Under the pieces are notes generated by a model. It was not told the origin of the DNA. It ran no database searches and worked only from the letters and a program-made list of their open reading frames with translations. The position numbers were made by a program, and so were the translations under genes. A stretch of DNA of 64,000 bases from Tieghemostelium lacteum (lineage: Eukaryota; Evosea; Eumycetozoa; Dictyosteliales; Raperosteliaceae): contig LODT01000032.1 of the NCBI GenBank assembly GCA_001606155.1, forward strand, positions 81,396-145,395, read 5' to 3'. Positions within the stretch are counted from its first letter, which is position 1; each line of letters starts with the position of its first letter. Shown here piece after piece: positions 15,778 to 24,926 of the stretch.

Positions 15778-17105
15778 ATGTTAAAGAATTTAGTTTTATC
15801 AAAATCAATAAAGTTAACTTTAAATGTAAGCTTTATTATTGTTCATTAAAGTACTACTTTTACCAAAAAAATCTTTTAATATTAATATATTGAAAATATT
15901 GTTGATGGAAAACATCAATCAAAATCAAAATCAAAATCACAATATCATGAAAAATTTATATAGGTTAGATATTTTCATAGTTCAACAAAATTGAAATCAG
16001 GTGGAGCAAGTCCAATTTCATATCCTTCATTGGAAATTGAAAATGCAGGTGAATTACAAAAAATGAATTTATTTCAATCGATAAATAATGCAATGGATAT
16101 TGCTTTAAAATCAGATCCAAAAGCATGTGTATTTGGAGAGGATGTTGGTTTTGGTGGTGTATTTCGTGCTACTGTTGATTTAAGAGATAAATATGGCGCA
16201 CATAGAGTTTTTAATACACCACTTTGTGAACAAGGTATTGCAGGTTTTGCTATTGGTATGGCTGCACAAGGTGCAACTCCAATTGCTGAAATTCAATTTG
16301 CTGATTGTATGTATAATTACATTTATCCAAATAGTTATGTTAATATACTAAAACAAATGATTGAATGAATGAATATATAGATATATTTCCAGCATTTGAT
16401 CAAATTGTAAATGAAGCAGCAAAATATAGATATAGATCAGGAGGACAATTTAATTGTGGATCATTAACATTTAGAACACCATATGGTGCAGTTGGACATG
16501 GTGGACATTATCATTCACAATCACCAGAGTCCTATTTTGGACATACACCAGGATTAAAAGTGGTAGTACCAAGTACACCAATTGAAGCTAAAGGATTACT
16601 GCTGGCATCGATAAGAGATCAGAATCCAGTCATATTTTTTGAACCAAAACTAATGTACAGATCAGCAGTTGAGGAAGTACCTATTGGTGATTACGAAATA
16701 CCTCTAGGTAAAGCACGTGTTGTCAAGGAGGGTTCTGATATTACAATTGTAGGTTGGGGTAGTCAAATGAGAGTACTATTACAAGCTGTTCATATGGCTG
16801 AAGAGAAATTAGGTATCAGTTGCGAACTGATTGATTTACGTACAATTCAACCTTGGGATGTTGAGACTGTTTGCAACAGTGTAAAGAAAACTGGTAGACT
16901 ATTAATAAGCCATGAGGCTCCAAAAACTGGTGGTTGGGCTGCTGAAATTTCAAGTACTGTACAAGAAAGATGTTTCCTCTCTCTAGAGGCTCCAATTCAA
17001 AGAGTTTGTGGTTATGATACTCCATTCCCTCTAATTTTTGAGAAATTCTATGTACCTGATCATCTTAAAAACTTTGAAGCCATTAAAAAGACTATTCAAT
17101 ATTAA
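15778..17105 (+). CDS. bkdB: Branched-chain 2-oxoacid dehydrogenase E1 beta subunit (BCKDHB homolog)
   Basis: Beta chain of the thiamine-diphosphate E1 component that decarboxylates the 2-oxoacids of Leu, Ile and Val in the mitochondrial matrix. Three exons: 15778-15825, 15964-16306 and 16381-17105, giving 371 residues (human 392). The first intron joins a short N-terminus to VRYFHSSTK, a typical mitochondrial presequence. Core motifs are [56 protein letters not shown] (restored only when the 74 bp second intron is removed), [33 protein letters not shown] and CGYDTPFP. The apparent stop near 16366 is intronic, so the gene is intact. Confidence 0.95.
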
Positions 17106-17188
17106 TAAAATTTAATTAATAATTATAAATATATTAAGTGATCTCTTTTTTTTTTGAATTTTCATCACATGCATTTTTAACAATTTTC

Positions 17189-18847
17189 ATGGAAGACTTA
17201 AATGATTATAATAATTTTATAAATAGTCATAAAAGAAAATTTGATGAATTAAATAATAATAATAATAATAGTAATAATATATCAACTACAGAAACTACTG
17301 TAGTTGAAAGTTCAAATAATGAAAATGTGCAAACATCATCAGCAATATCAACCACATCAACCATTTCACCAACAACAACAATAACAACAACTAATGCATC
17401 AACATCACCACCATTAACAACACCACCTAAAAAAGTTAAAGAAGATATATTAAGCTTACCATATAATATAACAACATTAAATTGGGATATAAATCATATG
17501 GAAAACAAAGAGAAATGTTATTGTTATTGTGGTAAAGATAAAGAAAATATAATGTTAAATTGTGATATTTGTAAACAAAGATTTCATCTAAGATGTATTA
17601 GATTATTGGATGGATCCGAACAATTGTATGGTGATTGGGTTTATAGATTCTCATGTTCAGTTTGTACACGTGGTAATGAATCTTTTGAGAGATTTTCAAA
17701 GAATTATGTTGATATTCTAGAGATTACTCTATTTAATCTTCAATTTAGAAAAGAGGAAAAGCAATTACTATTCGATACAGAGATTCAAGATGAAAAATCA
17801 CAACTTGGTTGGGGTAGTAGTTATTTTAGTTTAGAAGATGAAATTCTACCGTTTATCGACCACAATTGGAATCTATTGTGTTCTGATAAGAAAAAGAAAC
17901 CTCATTGGCAGAAACCATTACAGCAGGCATTACAAAGTGGTAGAATATTTAAATCTGGTCAAATTAATGCTAATAAACCTGGTTGCTATGCATTGGGTAC
18001 TGATATACTATTGTTAAAAGATAACAGTGTATTTAAAGATAAGGTATTAGCTCACCTACCAAAAAAGAATAAAAAGAAAAAGAAATCTCAACAGGATATA
18101 CAACAAGAGGAACGTGATAAATATCTTACCATTATATTGTTGACTCCAAATAAGGAACCAACATTTATACCAGGTATTGAATACGATATATTATGTTTAG
18201 CCAGACAAAACTCTGCACCACAAGTTCGTATTCTAGATGATCTAATGACAGTTAGAAATGATAAAGGTTATAGAACAGTAAGATCATCATTTCCAGTGGT
18301 AACTGGTGAATGGTATTTTGAAATTGAATTACTAGATGATGTTGGTAATGTTAGATTAGGATGGTCAACATTTAGATCAGATGTGCAAGCCAATGTTGGA
18401 TATGATCAATTTGGTTACTCCTATAGAAATAGTCAAGGTGATATATTTCATAAAGCACAATCACAGAGTTATTTTGAACCGTATGCCAGTAGAGATGTCA
18501 TTGGATTTTATATAAAGTTACCAGTTATTAATAATGTAACTACACAAGAAGAAATTAATTTTCCATTCATTAATCAAATATCCATTATTGATATGTTTCT
18601 AAATGAACAACAACAAGATATAAATAATTATCCAACTCTTGGTGATCAATCTGAGATTAGGTTCTTTAAAAATGGTCAATCTCCTGGTGTAGCTTTTAAA
18701 AATCTCAGTAAGGGTATGTATTATCCTTCAGCATCTCTTTACCTAGGTGCTGGTGTAAAATTTAATTTTGGTCCAAATTTTAAATATCCTCCTCAAAATT
18801 TAACTTTTAAACCTTATTGTGATTTATTAAAAAAATCTATCAAATAA
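17189..18847 (+). CDS. ash2: Ash2/ASH2L homolog, COMPASS (Set1) complex subunit
   Basis: Core subunit of the Set1/MLL histone H3K4 methyltransferase complexes in the nucleus. Starting at ATG 17189 (the frame is open upstream from a GTG but has no earlier ATG) it encodes 552 residues. After an Asn/Ser/Thr-rich N-terminus there is a PHD-like zinc region about 107-165 (CYCYCGKDKENIMLNCDICKQRFHLRC...CSVC), a winged-helix-like segment (PHWQKPLQQALQSGRIFKSG), a Lys-rich linker, and a SPRY domain from about 337 (GYRTVRSSFPVVTGEWYFEIEL...VRLGWST...GYSYRNSQGDIFHKAQ) to the end (PSASLYLGAGVKFNFGPNF). This domain order is diagnostic for ASH2L. It begins 83 bp after the bkdB stop. Single exon. Confidence 0.93.
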   Translation: MEDLNDYNNFINSHKRKFDELNNNNNNSNNISTTETTVVESSNNENVQTSSAISTTSTISPTTTITTTNASTSPPLTTPPKKVKEDILSLPYNITTLNWDINHMENKEKCYCYCGKDKENIMLNCDICKQRFHLRCIRLLDGSEQLYGDWVYRFSCSVCTRGNESFERFSKNYVDILEITLFNLQFRKEEKQLLFDTEIQDEKSQLGWGSSYFSLEDEILPFIDHNWNLLCSDKKKKPHWQKPLQQALQSGRIFKSGQINANKPGCYALGTDILLLKDNSVFKDKVLAHLPKKNKKKKKSQQDIQQEERDKYLTIILLTPNKEPTFIPGIEYDILCLARQNSAPQVRILDDLMTVRNDKGYRTVRSSFPVVTGEWYFEIELLDDVGNVRLGWSTFRSDVQANVGYDQFGYSYRNSQGDIFHKAQSQSYFEPYASRDVIGFYIKLPVINNVTTQEEINFPFINQISIIDMFLNEQQQDINNYPTLGDQSEIRFFKNGQSPGVAFKNLSKGMYYPSASLYLGAGVKFNFGPNFKYPPQNLTFKPYCDLLKKSIK

Positions 18848-18995
18848 ATATGTTTCGAAAACTGGGATAAAAAAAATAATTAATTATTTATATTTAATGA
18901 AATTTCATTAAACTATTCGTTGACCCACTTTCGCAATGTTCGAACACTTAAAAAAAATTTTAATTTTATTCTTTTCTTTTGGTTATCTAGATAAA

Positions 18996-20620
18996 ATGAA
19001 AATTATTTTAGCAGTAATATTATTAATTTGTATTAATAATACATTTGCTTTTAGATTAAACCAACATTCATCATTAAATAAAGGTTTAAAATATAGAGGT
19101 GTTGATATTAAAGAAGAATTAGAATCATTAAAATTTGATCGACTATTTACCGATTCATCATCATCATCTACACCACAATCACAATGGTTTACACAACAAT
19201 TAGATCATTTTGATCCACTTAATGATAATACATTTCAACAACAATTTTTAGTTAATGGTATATATATATATATATGAAATCACATATTGATTGAATATAA
19301 TAGTTGATGATACTTATACTTTAGGGTCTAAATATAGATACTTATTGGGATCAAAATGGACCAATATTTATTTTACTTGGAGGAGAAGGTCCAATTGCAC
19401 CATCTTATGTTCAAGGACATTTTATTTTAAATACCTATGCAGAGAAATTCAATGCCTTAATTGTAGCAGTTGAACACAGAGGTTATGGTCAGTCTGTAGT
19501 TGGTGATTTAGATATAAACTCTGGTTTAAAATATATTACTGTTGAACAAGCTCTAGCTGATTATGCAACTTTTAGACAATATATTGTTGAAAAGTATTCT
19601 GCATACAATAATAAATGGGTTAGTTTTGGTGGTTCATATAGTGGTTCACTTTCTGCTTGGTTCCGTTTGAAATATCCACAATTAATTGATGCTGCTATTG
19701 CAACTTCTGCTCCAGTTCAAGCTCAAGTAAGTATAATATGTCTATATTTTATTTTATCAAATTATTAATATTTATTAACTATAAATTTATAGTTAGATTT
19801 TAGTGAATATTTTGAAGTAGTTTCAAGATCATTAGGTCCAGAATGTTCAGCAATGTTTAAAAATATTACAAATACAGTAACAGAAATGATTCAACAAGGT
19901 CAAAATCAACAAGTTGAAGAATTATTCCAAGCATGTGATCCAATTGAATCAGAATTAGATTTTGCTACCTTTATGGAATCATTATCCGGTGGTCCATCTG
20001 AAATTGTTCAATACAATAATGATAATAAGGCTACATTTACTAATATCACTACAATGTGTACTCAAATTGGACAATCTTCTAATCCATTAGAGGCATTTGC
20101 TGAATGGAATCAACAATTTAATATCTATTCTGGTAGTAATTGTACAACATCTTCTTATCAATCCTTTATCCAGTCAATGCAAGAAACTGATCCATTAGGT
20201 GATAATGCTGCTGCTATTGCTTGGACTTGGCAAACTTGTATTGAATTTGGTTACTATCAAGATGGTGAATCTCCAAATCAGCCATTTAGCTCTGCTATCA
20301 CTTTAGATTATTTTGTTCAACAATGTACTGATATTTTTGGTCCTTCTAATTTTACCTATCAACCAGCTATCAATTGGATTAATACTGAATATGGTGCTAG
20401 AAATTTACAAACTAGTAACATTGTAATGGCAAATGGTTTTGTTGATCCTTGGTCATCTCTTGGTATTATTAATAGTACTGATCCATCAATTCAAACTATT
20501 TTAATTCCAACTGGTGCTCATTGTTCTGATTTATATGCACCATTACCAACTGATTCAGCAGCACTACAACAAGCAAGATCTATGGCTGTAAACTTAATTT
20601 CTCAAATTGTTTCTCAATAA
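18996..20620 (+). CDS. Peptidase S28 family serine carboxypeptidase (PRSS16-like), secreted/lysosomal
   Basis: Prolyl-specific serine exopeptidase family of the endolysosome. Three exons: 18996-19257, 19338-19726 and 19793-20620, 492 residues. The chosen ATG gives a classic signal peptide (MKIILAVILLICINNTFA); an in-frame ATG at 18936 would add 20 residues in front of it and seems less likely. Family landmarks are QWFTQQLDHFDP, GPIFILLGGEGP, AVEHRGYGQS, the nucleophile motif FGGSYSGSLSAWFR (Ser about 186), LDFSEYFEVVSRSL, the aspartate in GFVDPWSSLG (about 434) and the histidine in GAHCSDL (about 459). VVSRSL and WQTCIEFGYY place it nearer PRSS16 than PRCP. It is followed by two lysozyme genes on the same strand. 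Confidence 0.93.
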
Positions 20621-20789
20621 ATAATTTAAAAAACAAATGAAATATCTTATCTATCTATCTATCTTCAAAAGATTTTGAATATAAATTTCTGTGGGATCGG
20701 TCCTTTCGTTTTACAGTTTTTTTAGTAAGATGAGAAATTGTTTTTTTTTTAAATATTTAGATATTTTTCGTAAGTCATCTTGAGAACCA

Positions 20790-21690
20790 ATGAATAGACA
20801 TATTGTATCTCTATTTATCTTAATATCATTTTTTAATAGTTTTGTACTGTCAGTATGTATTTTTTTTTTTTAACTATCAATTCAATAATATTTATATTTA
20901 ACTCAATTATTTAGGATGTATTGGATTGTCCACAAATTCAATCTCTAATTGGACAATACTTTAAAGGAAAAGTTGCAACTAATATGATGTGTATTAGTTA
21001 TTTTGAATCATCATGGAATACTGGTAAATATTAATATTTATTTATACTGCTTTATTAGGATGTTCATTAATTCTTTGACACTTATTTAACTCATTAGATG
21101 CTGGTAGTTCCTCAACTGCAATTGGTCTATTTCAAATTCAACCAGAACATTGTGGTGAAATTTGTGCCTCATGTACTAATCCAAATCAATTATTTGATCC
21201 TAATGCTAATACACAATGCGCATCAGATTTATTTGTTGCAACTGGATACAAATCTTGGTCTGTAATTTCAAAATGTGAAGGTTGGAGACAATGTGTTTCC
21301 AATAGTACTTCAAGTAGTTCCTCTGGTGACTCTGGTACAATTACAAGTGGTGGTTCTGCATCTGGTCAAAGTGGTTCTTATTCGGGTGGTGTTTCATCAA
21401 GTGATACCTCAGGTGGACAATCTAGTGGTAATAATAGTGGTGTATATTCTGGTGGTCTAGATAACTCAAATGATGACTCTACAAGTGGTGGTGGTTATTC
21501 AACTGATAGTTCTGGTGCAACAAGTGCCATTTACAGTGGTCATCAAACTGGTAAAACCTCAAATCAAGATACTGGTTTTACTGGATATAGAACTGCTGCC
21601 GCACATGCCTCTTCTAGTGGTTTCAGTGATGGTGGTCTCTTTAAAAAATTAAAAAAACAACGTTCCAATAGAATTTCTATGCAAAAATAG
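20790..21690 (+). CDS. Lysozyme-like secreted protein with Ser/Gly-rich tail (copy 1)
   Basis: Predicted muramidase of the lysozyme superfamily. Three exons: 20790-20852 (signal peptide MNRHIVSLFILISFFNSFVLS), 20915-21023 and 21098-21690, 254 residues. The catalytic module covers about residues 22-115, with C-type-lysozyme-like MMCISYFESSWNT, STAIGLFQIQPEHC and WRQCV. The glutamate of FESSWN (about residue 52) aligns with the general acid Glu35 of hen lysozyme. The position of the second acid, Asp52 (STDYG in hen), is alanine (STAIG). From about 120 on the protein is low complexity (Ser, Gly, Asp, Thr) and ends in a basic stretch (FKKLKKQRSNR). The next gene is a diverged tandem copy sharing intron phase at the active-site exon. 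Confidence 0.85.
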
Positions 21691-21841
21691 TAACACAATT
21701 AAAAATATAATCGACATATTCAAAAAAGTGCTGCAAGAAAAATTCATCATCCAATTCTTTAGTTTTAATTTTTTCTGAAGACTGTAAATAATAATCAATA
21801 AAATTTTTTTCCTCTCGACTCCTGTTTAAAAAGATTTTTTA

Positions 21842-22650
21842 ATGATTAACAAGTTGATAATTATTACCTTTATACTCTTTGTATTTTTAGCCAATATATA
21901 TAAATCGGAATTTCTATCATGTCCGGAAATGAAAACATTGACACAAAGTTATTTTACAGAAGAGATTGCCAATATTATGATATGTATTAGTTTTTATGAG
22001 GCATCTTGGAATTCAGGTACATATATGTGATTTTCACTTTATAGAGGGGAGGTTTGATGTTTTAACAAACATTTAATTTTAATAGAAGCTGGTAATCCAA
22101 CAAGTGGAATTGGTTTATTCAGAATTTTACCTGAAAATTGGTATGTGTGTGTGAATAAATGACAAAAACCCTTCATTTTTCACTAATTTAATGATATTGT
22201 CATAAAAATAGTGGTTCAATATGTGATTGTACAGGTATAAAACAATTATATGATCCAGAAGTTAATACAAAATGTGCTGTAAAAGTATTTTTAGCAAATG
22301 GTTTTGCATATTTTCCTGTTTATTATGAAGGTCTTTGTGATGATTGGGATACGTATGTGTTATGACATTAATTGAGTTACATTTATTATAGTTATTTGAA
22401 ACACCAATCACTAAGTCATTTTTATTCTCTAGATGTGTAATAAATGGAAATATTAGTAGTTCACAATCAACAGAATCAAGTGATGAAAATACATCGTCAT
22501 CATCATTTACAGGAAGTAATAATGATGGTTATACAAGTTCTTCATATTCTTCATCACATCAAACAGATTCATCTTATTCAACTTCATATAGTGAAACATC
22601 ATCACCATTTTCAACTAGTTCTTATAGTGATACAACATCTATTCCTTCTG

Positions 22651-22693
<43 letters not shown>

Positions 22694-22970
22694 CAGTAGT
22701 AATGGTAACCCTAATAGTTCATCATTCTCTACTTGGTCAGGGTCCCATAGTAGTAGTGGTGGTACATATGGACCAACATCAAGTGGTTCTTCATTTTCAG
22801 GATCACAAAGTGCTAGACCATATACATCTGGTTCCACTTCAAGTGCTTCCTCTTCTTCTCCTTTTGACCCTCATACTGGCAGTCAATCTTCAAACTCTGC
22901 TTCTGGTTCTCACTACTATGATAACGAGTGGACTACTGGTAGTACTTCTACAAATAATGCTTGGAAATAG
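21842..22970 (+). CDS. Lysozyme-like secreted protein with Ser-rich tail (copy 2)
   Basis: Tandem paralog 151 bp downstream of copy 1. Four exons fit: 21842-22016, 22086-22140, 22212-22352 and 22433-22970, 302 residues. Signal-anchor-like N-terminus MINKLIIITFILFVFLANIY, then LSCPEMKTLTQSYF, ICISFYEASWNSEAG, TSGIGLFRILPENC, CDCTGIKQLYDPEVNTKC and DDWDTCV. The general-acid glutamate is kept; the second-acid position is again not Asp, and the otherwise conserved Gln of GLFQI is Arg. The tail is a long Ser/Thr/Gly-rich segment with an (AGT)n run at about 22650-22697. It has lost the signal-peptide intron of copy 1, or copy 1 gained it, and has two additional introns. Activity is uncertain given these substitutions. 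Confidence 0.8.
22650..22697 (+). repeat. (AGT)n trinucleotide run, polyserine
   Basis: A near-perfect run of AGT/AGC serine codons in the tail of the second lysozyme-like gene. It creates spurious poly-Val and poly-Leu frames in the other registers. Confidence 0.9.
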
Positions 22971-23137
22971 TTGCAATTTGTATTAGAAATAATTTTTTTT
23001 ATTTTGCAATGATTATGATTGTACAATATATTTATATACCGGCAACTACAATTTAAATTAAATTTTATTTGTACAAAATGTAAACAATCTACTTCAATTA
23101 TATTAACCATATGTCTCCCATTAATAAATTTTTTTAA

Positions 23138-23330
23138 ATTTTAAAATTTACAATTTATAGGTATCTTTTTAAAAACATTTTTTGTGAACAGATGGTGCAT
23201 CCACCCACATTCATTATATTCATCTCTTGAAACCCATATTTGACCAAATGTACTAAGAGATAAAATCGAACCAATCCAAACTGAATATTTTCTTTCAGGT
23301 GGTGCAATAACTTTAATATTCTTTGGTTCC
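23138..23330 (-). pseudogene. Actin 3'-end fragment
   Basis: On the minus strand a short open stretch reads [15 protein letters not shown], then [12 protein letters not shown], then [10 protein letters not shown]. This is the C-terminal part of actin (canonical [28 protein letters not shown]). It then diverges and stops. One Gly of the GGS and the Ala of SILAS are missing, and the canonical end IVHRKCF is degenerate. No upstream actin sequence is present; the fragment is directly preceded, on the same strand, by retroelement-like sequence. It is therefore a truncated pseudogene piece. Confidence 0.85.
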
Positions 23331-23498
23331 ATTGGTATCTACTTGATAGTACTCTTTCTTGAATATTCTTTATGAAACCCAGTCTTTTACAGGTAAAGAA
23401 TATGTGTTCTGACGTTTCTGTTTCTGTCCTTGCAGAATGGACACACACTACAATGGACTTTTGGTAAAGCTTTAAGTATATATCTCCACATCAGGTCT
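23331..23498 (-). pseudogene. Non-LTR retrotransposon reverse-transcriptase zinc-finger fragment (TRE-like)
   Basis: Minus-strand translation gives LMWRYILKALPKVHCSVCPFC and, after a one-base frame slip, ETSEHIFFTCKRLGF. The W...KALP...C-x2-C...H-x4-C layout is the zinc-binding domain found at the C-terminus of reverse transcriptases of non-LTR elements, including the tRNA-targeting TRE elements of Dictyostelium. Only this domain remains, about 75 bp from the tRNA gene. It is frameshifted and fused to the actin fragment, so it is dead. Assignment to TRE specifically is inference from location. Confidence 0.6.
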
Positions 23499-23571
23499 CT
23501 ACCAAAAAAAAAAAAAATTTTTTTGTTGGGAGTATTATAAAATATTATAAAAATTTTTTTTTTTATAAAAA

Positions 23572-23644
23572 GCTTTTATGGCTCAGTCGGCAGAGCGAGC
23601 GGCTGTTAACCGCTAGGTCAGTGGTTCGATCCCACTTAAAAGCG
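23572..23644 (+). tRNA. tRNA-Asn (anticodon GTT)
   Basis: A complete 73-nt cloverleaf folds by eye. Acceptor stem GCTTTTA pairs with TAAAAGC (23637-23643), discriminator G; D stem GCTC/GAGC; anticodon stem AGCGG/CCGCT with loop CTGTTAA and anticodon GTT at 23605-23607; T stem AGTGG/CCACT with loop TTCGATC. The internal Pol III A box (TGGCTCAGTCGG) and B box (GGTTCGATCCC) are intact. There is no intron. It sits between a retroelement remnant and the left end of an inverted-repeat transposon. Confidence 0.97.
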
Positions 23645-23650
23645 ATCACT

Positions 23651-23655
23651 TTTTG
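23651..23655 (+). terminator. Pol III terminator of tRNA-Asn
   Basis: A T5 run begins 7 bp after the tRNA 3' end, as expected for RNA polymerase III termination. The left inverted repeat of the transposon begins 9 bp beyond it, so the insertion left the tRNA transcription unit whole. Confidence 0.8.
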
Positions 23656-23664
23656 TTCAACGAC

Positions 23665-23790
23665 CTCTGAATTTTTGGTGTTTTGCTCCTGGAATGCCCA
23701 GTTATGTATTTATATGGTAAAAATACAAAATACAAAAATTTGGTTTATTCTGTCGTAAAAATCAAAAATATCCAAAAAATCTTTTTTGTA
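23665..23790 (+). repeat. Left terminal inverted repeat
   Basis: Begins CTCTGAATTTTTGGTG. It matches the reverse complement of 28425-28544 with only a few mismatches and small gaps. It contains no ORF and precedes the first transposon ATG by about 160 bp, so it probably also holds the promoter. Confidence 0.92.
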
Positions 23791-23952
23791 ACCTTTGGAG
23801 TGAATCTATTTTTTTTTAAATAAGCCACCAAACTAAATTTCTTTGCTCCACTGTGGCTCTCAAACACAAATATAATTAATTTGAAATCACCTATATATTT
23901 TTTATTTAATATTTTTAATATAAATTTTTTTGTATCATATTATATTTTCTTA

Positions 23953-24189
23953 ATGAATAGTAGTTATAATGAGAGTTTGGTAAATTCACAGCAAGTGAAT
24001 GATAGGATTACTGATGGAGATACAGCACAAGAGACGAATGAATTTGAAGAAATTGAAGCTGGGTTACTTTTGTCCAGTCTCTCACAAATAGCTGATATTA
24101 GAGAATCTATAGTGGTGAATGAGCTGATAAACAGAGAGGAGATTATTGACACAGAAGTTATAAGACAGACTGAGAGTAGTATTAGTAGC

Positions 24190-24220
<31 letters not shown>

Positions 24221-24807
24221 GTAATAGTAATGATGAATTTGTTAGCACCCAGGCAATGTTGTATGAAGATATTATAGAATCTTACCCTGATTTGTTAAGC
24301 AAAAAGAACGAGTCACTAATGAAAAAGATATTTGGATCCAGACAAGCACAGGAAGCACTTACAGAAGGGGACCATTTAAAAGCTTATCAAGCTGAATTGG
24401 ACAGTTTAATTGGTTCGAAGGAAGGAGAATACTTTTGTAAAGTGGATGGCTGCCAAATAACAAGCAAGAAAATGTATAATGCTCGTAGACATGTGTGGAG
24501 GAATCACTACACTCTAGTACAAGAAAAGAGAGAACAGATACCTTTAATGCCAGGAGCTCCCAAAATCATAGTTCCTGAGGATCACGTTAAATGCGAACAT
24601 ATTGGATGCAAAGTAGTGGTTGTAAAAAGCAACTATTCCAACCATAGTGTAACTGAACATCATGGTGGTGTTCCTGATTTCGATTGCTCTAGTTGTCCAA
24701 AGTGCAATAAAATAAAATATAAAATATATAGACTTATTAATCTTAAGAGATTCAACCAAACATCCAATACAAGTAAGTATAATTACCAACCAGAATTACA
24801 GATGTAA
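23953..24807 (+). CDS. Transposon ORF1: double C2H2-type zinc-finger protein
   Basis: About 284 residues from ATG 23953; the frame upstream to 23881 has only a TTG. The N-terminal half is acidic with an Asn run. Two C2H2-like fingers follow: C-x4-C-x12-H-x4-H (CKVDGCQ...RRHVWRNH) and C-x4-C-x11-H-x4-H (CEHIGCK...NHSVTEH), then a further CPKC. Such fingers are usual DNA-binding modules of transposases. A GTAAGT at 24773 looks like a splice donor, but joining it to the next ORF does not keep frame with the acceptors I can see. ORF1 is therefore either a separate protein or separated from the transposase by a frameshift. A partial inverted copy of residues around EGDHLKAYQ lies at 28081-28195. 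Confidence 0.65.
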
Positions 24808-24926
24808 TATAATAGGCATAGTTTTAGCTAATGACATAAACTCTTAGATCCATCTCTAGAAACAATTGCACTTTCAAAATAACTAATAGAATACCAGATC
24901 ACAAGTGGGAAAAGAGTTTAGTGCAT

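Noticed and set aside
16360-16375. Apparent in-frame stop breaking the bkdB gene
   Set aside because: A 74 bp intron (16307-16380) with GTATGT and ATATAG removes it and restores the conserved FADYIFPAFDQ sequence.
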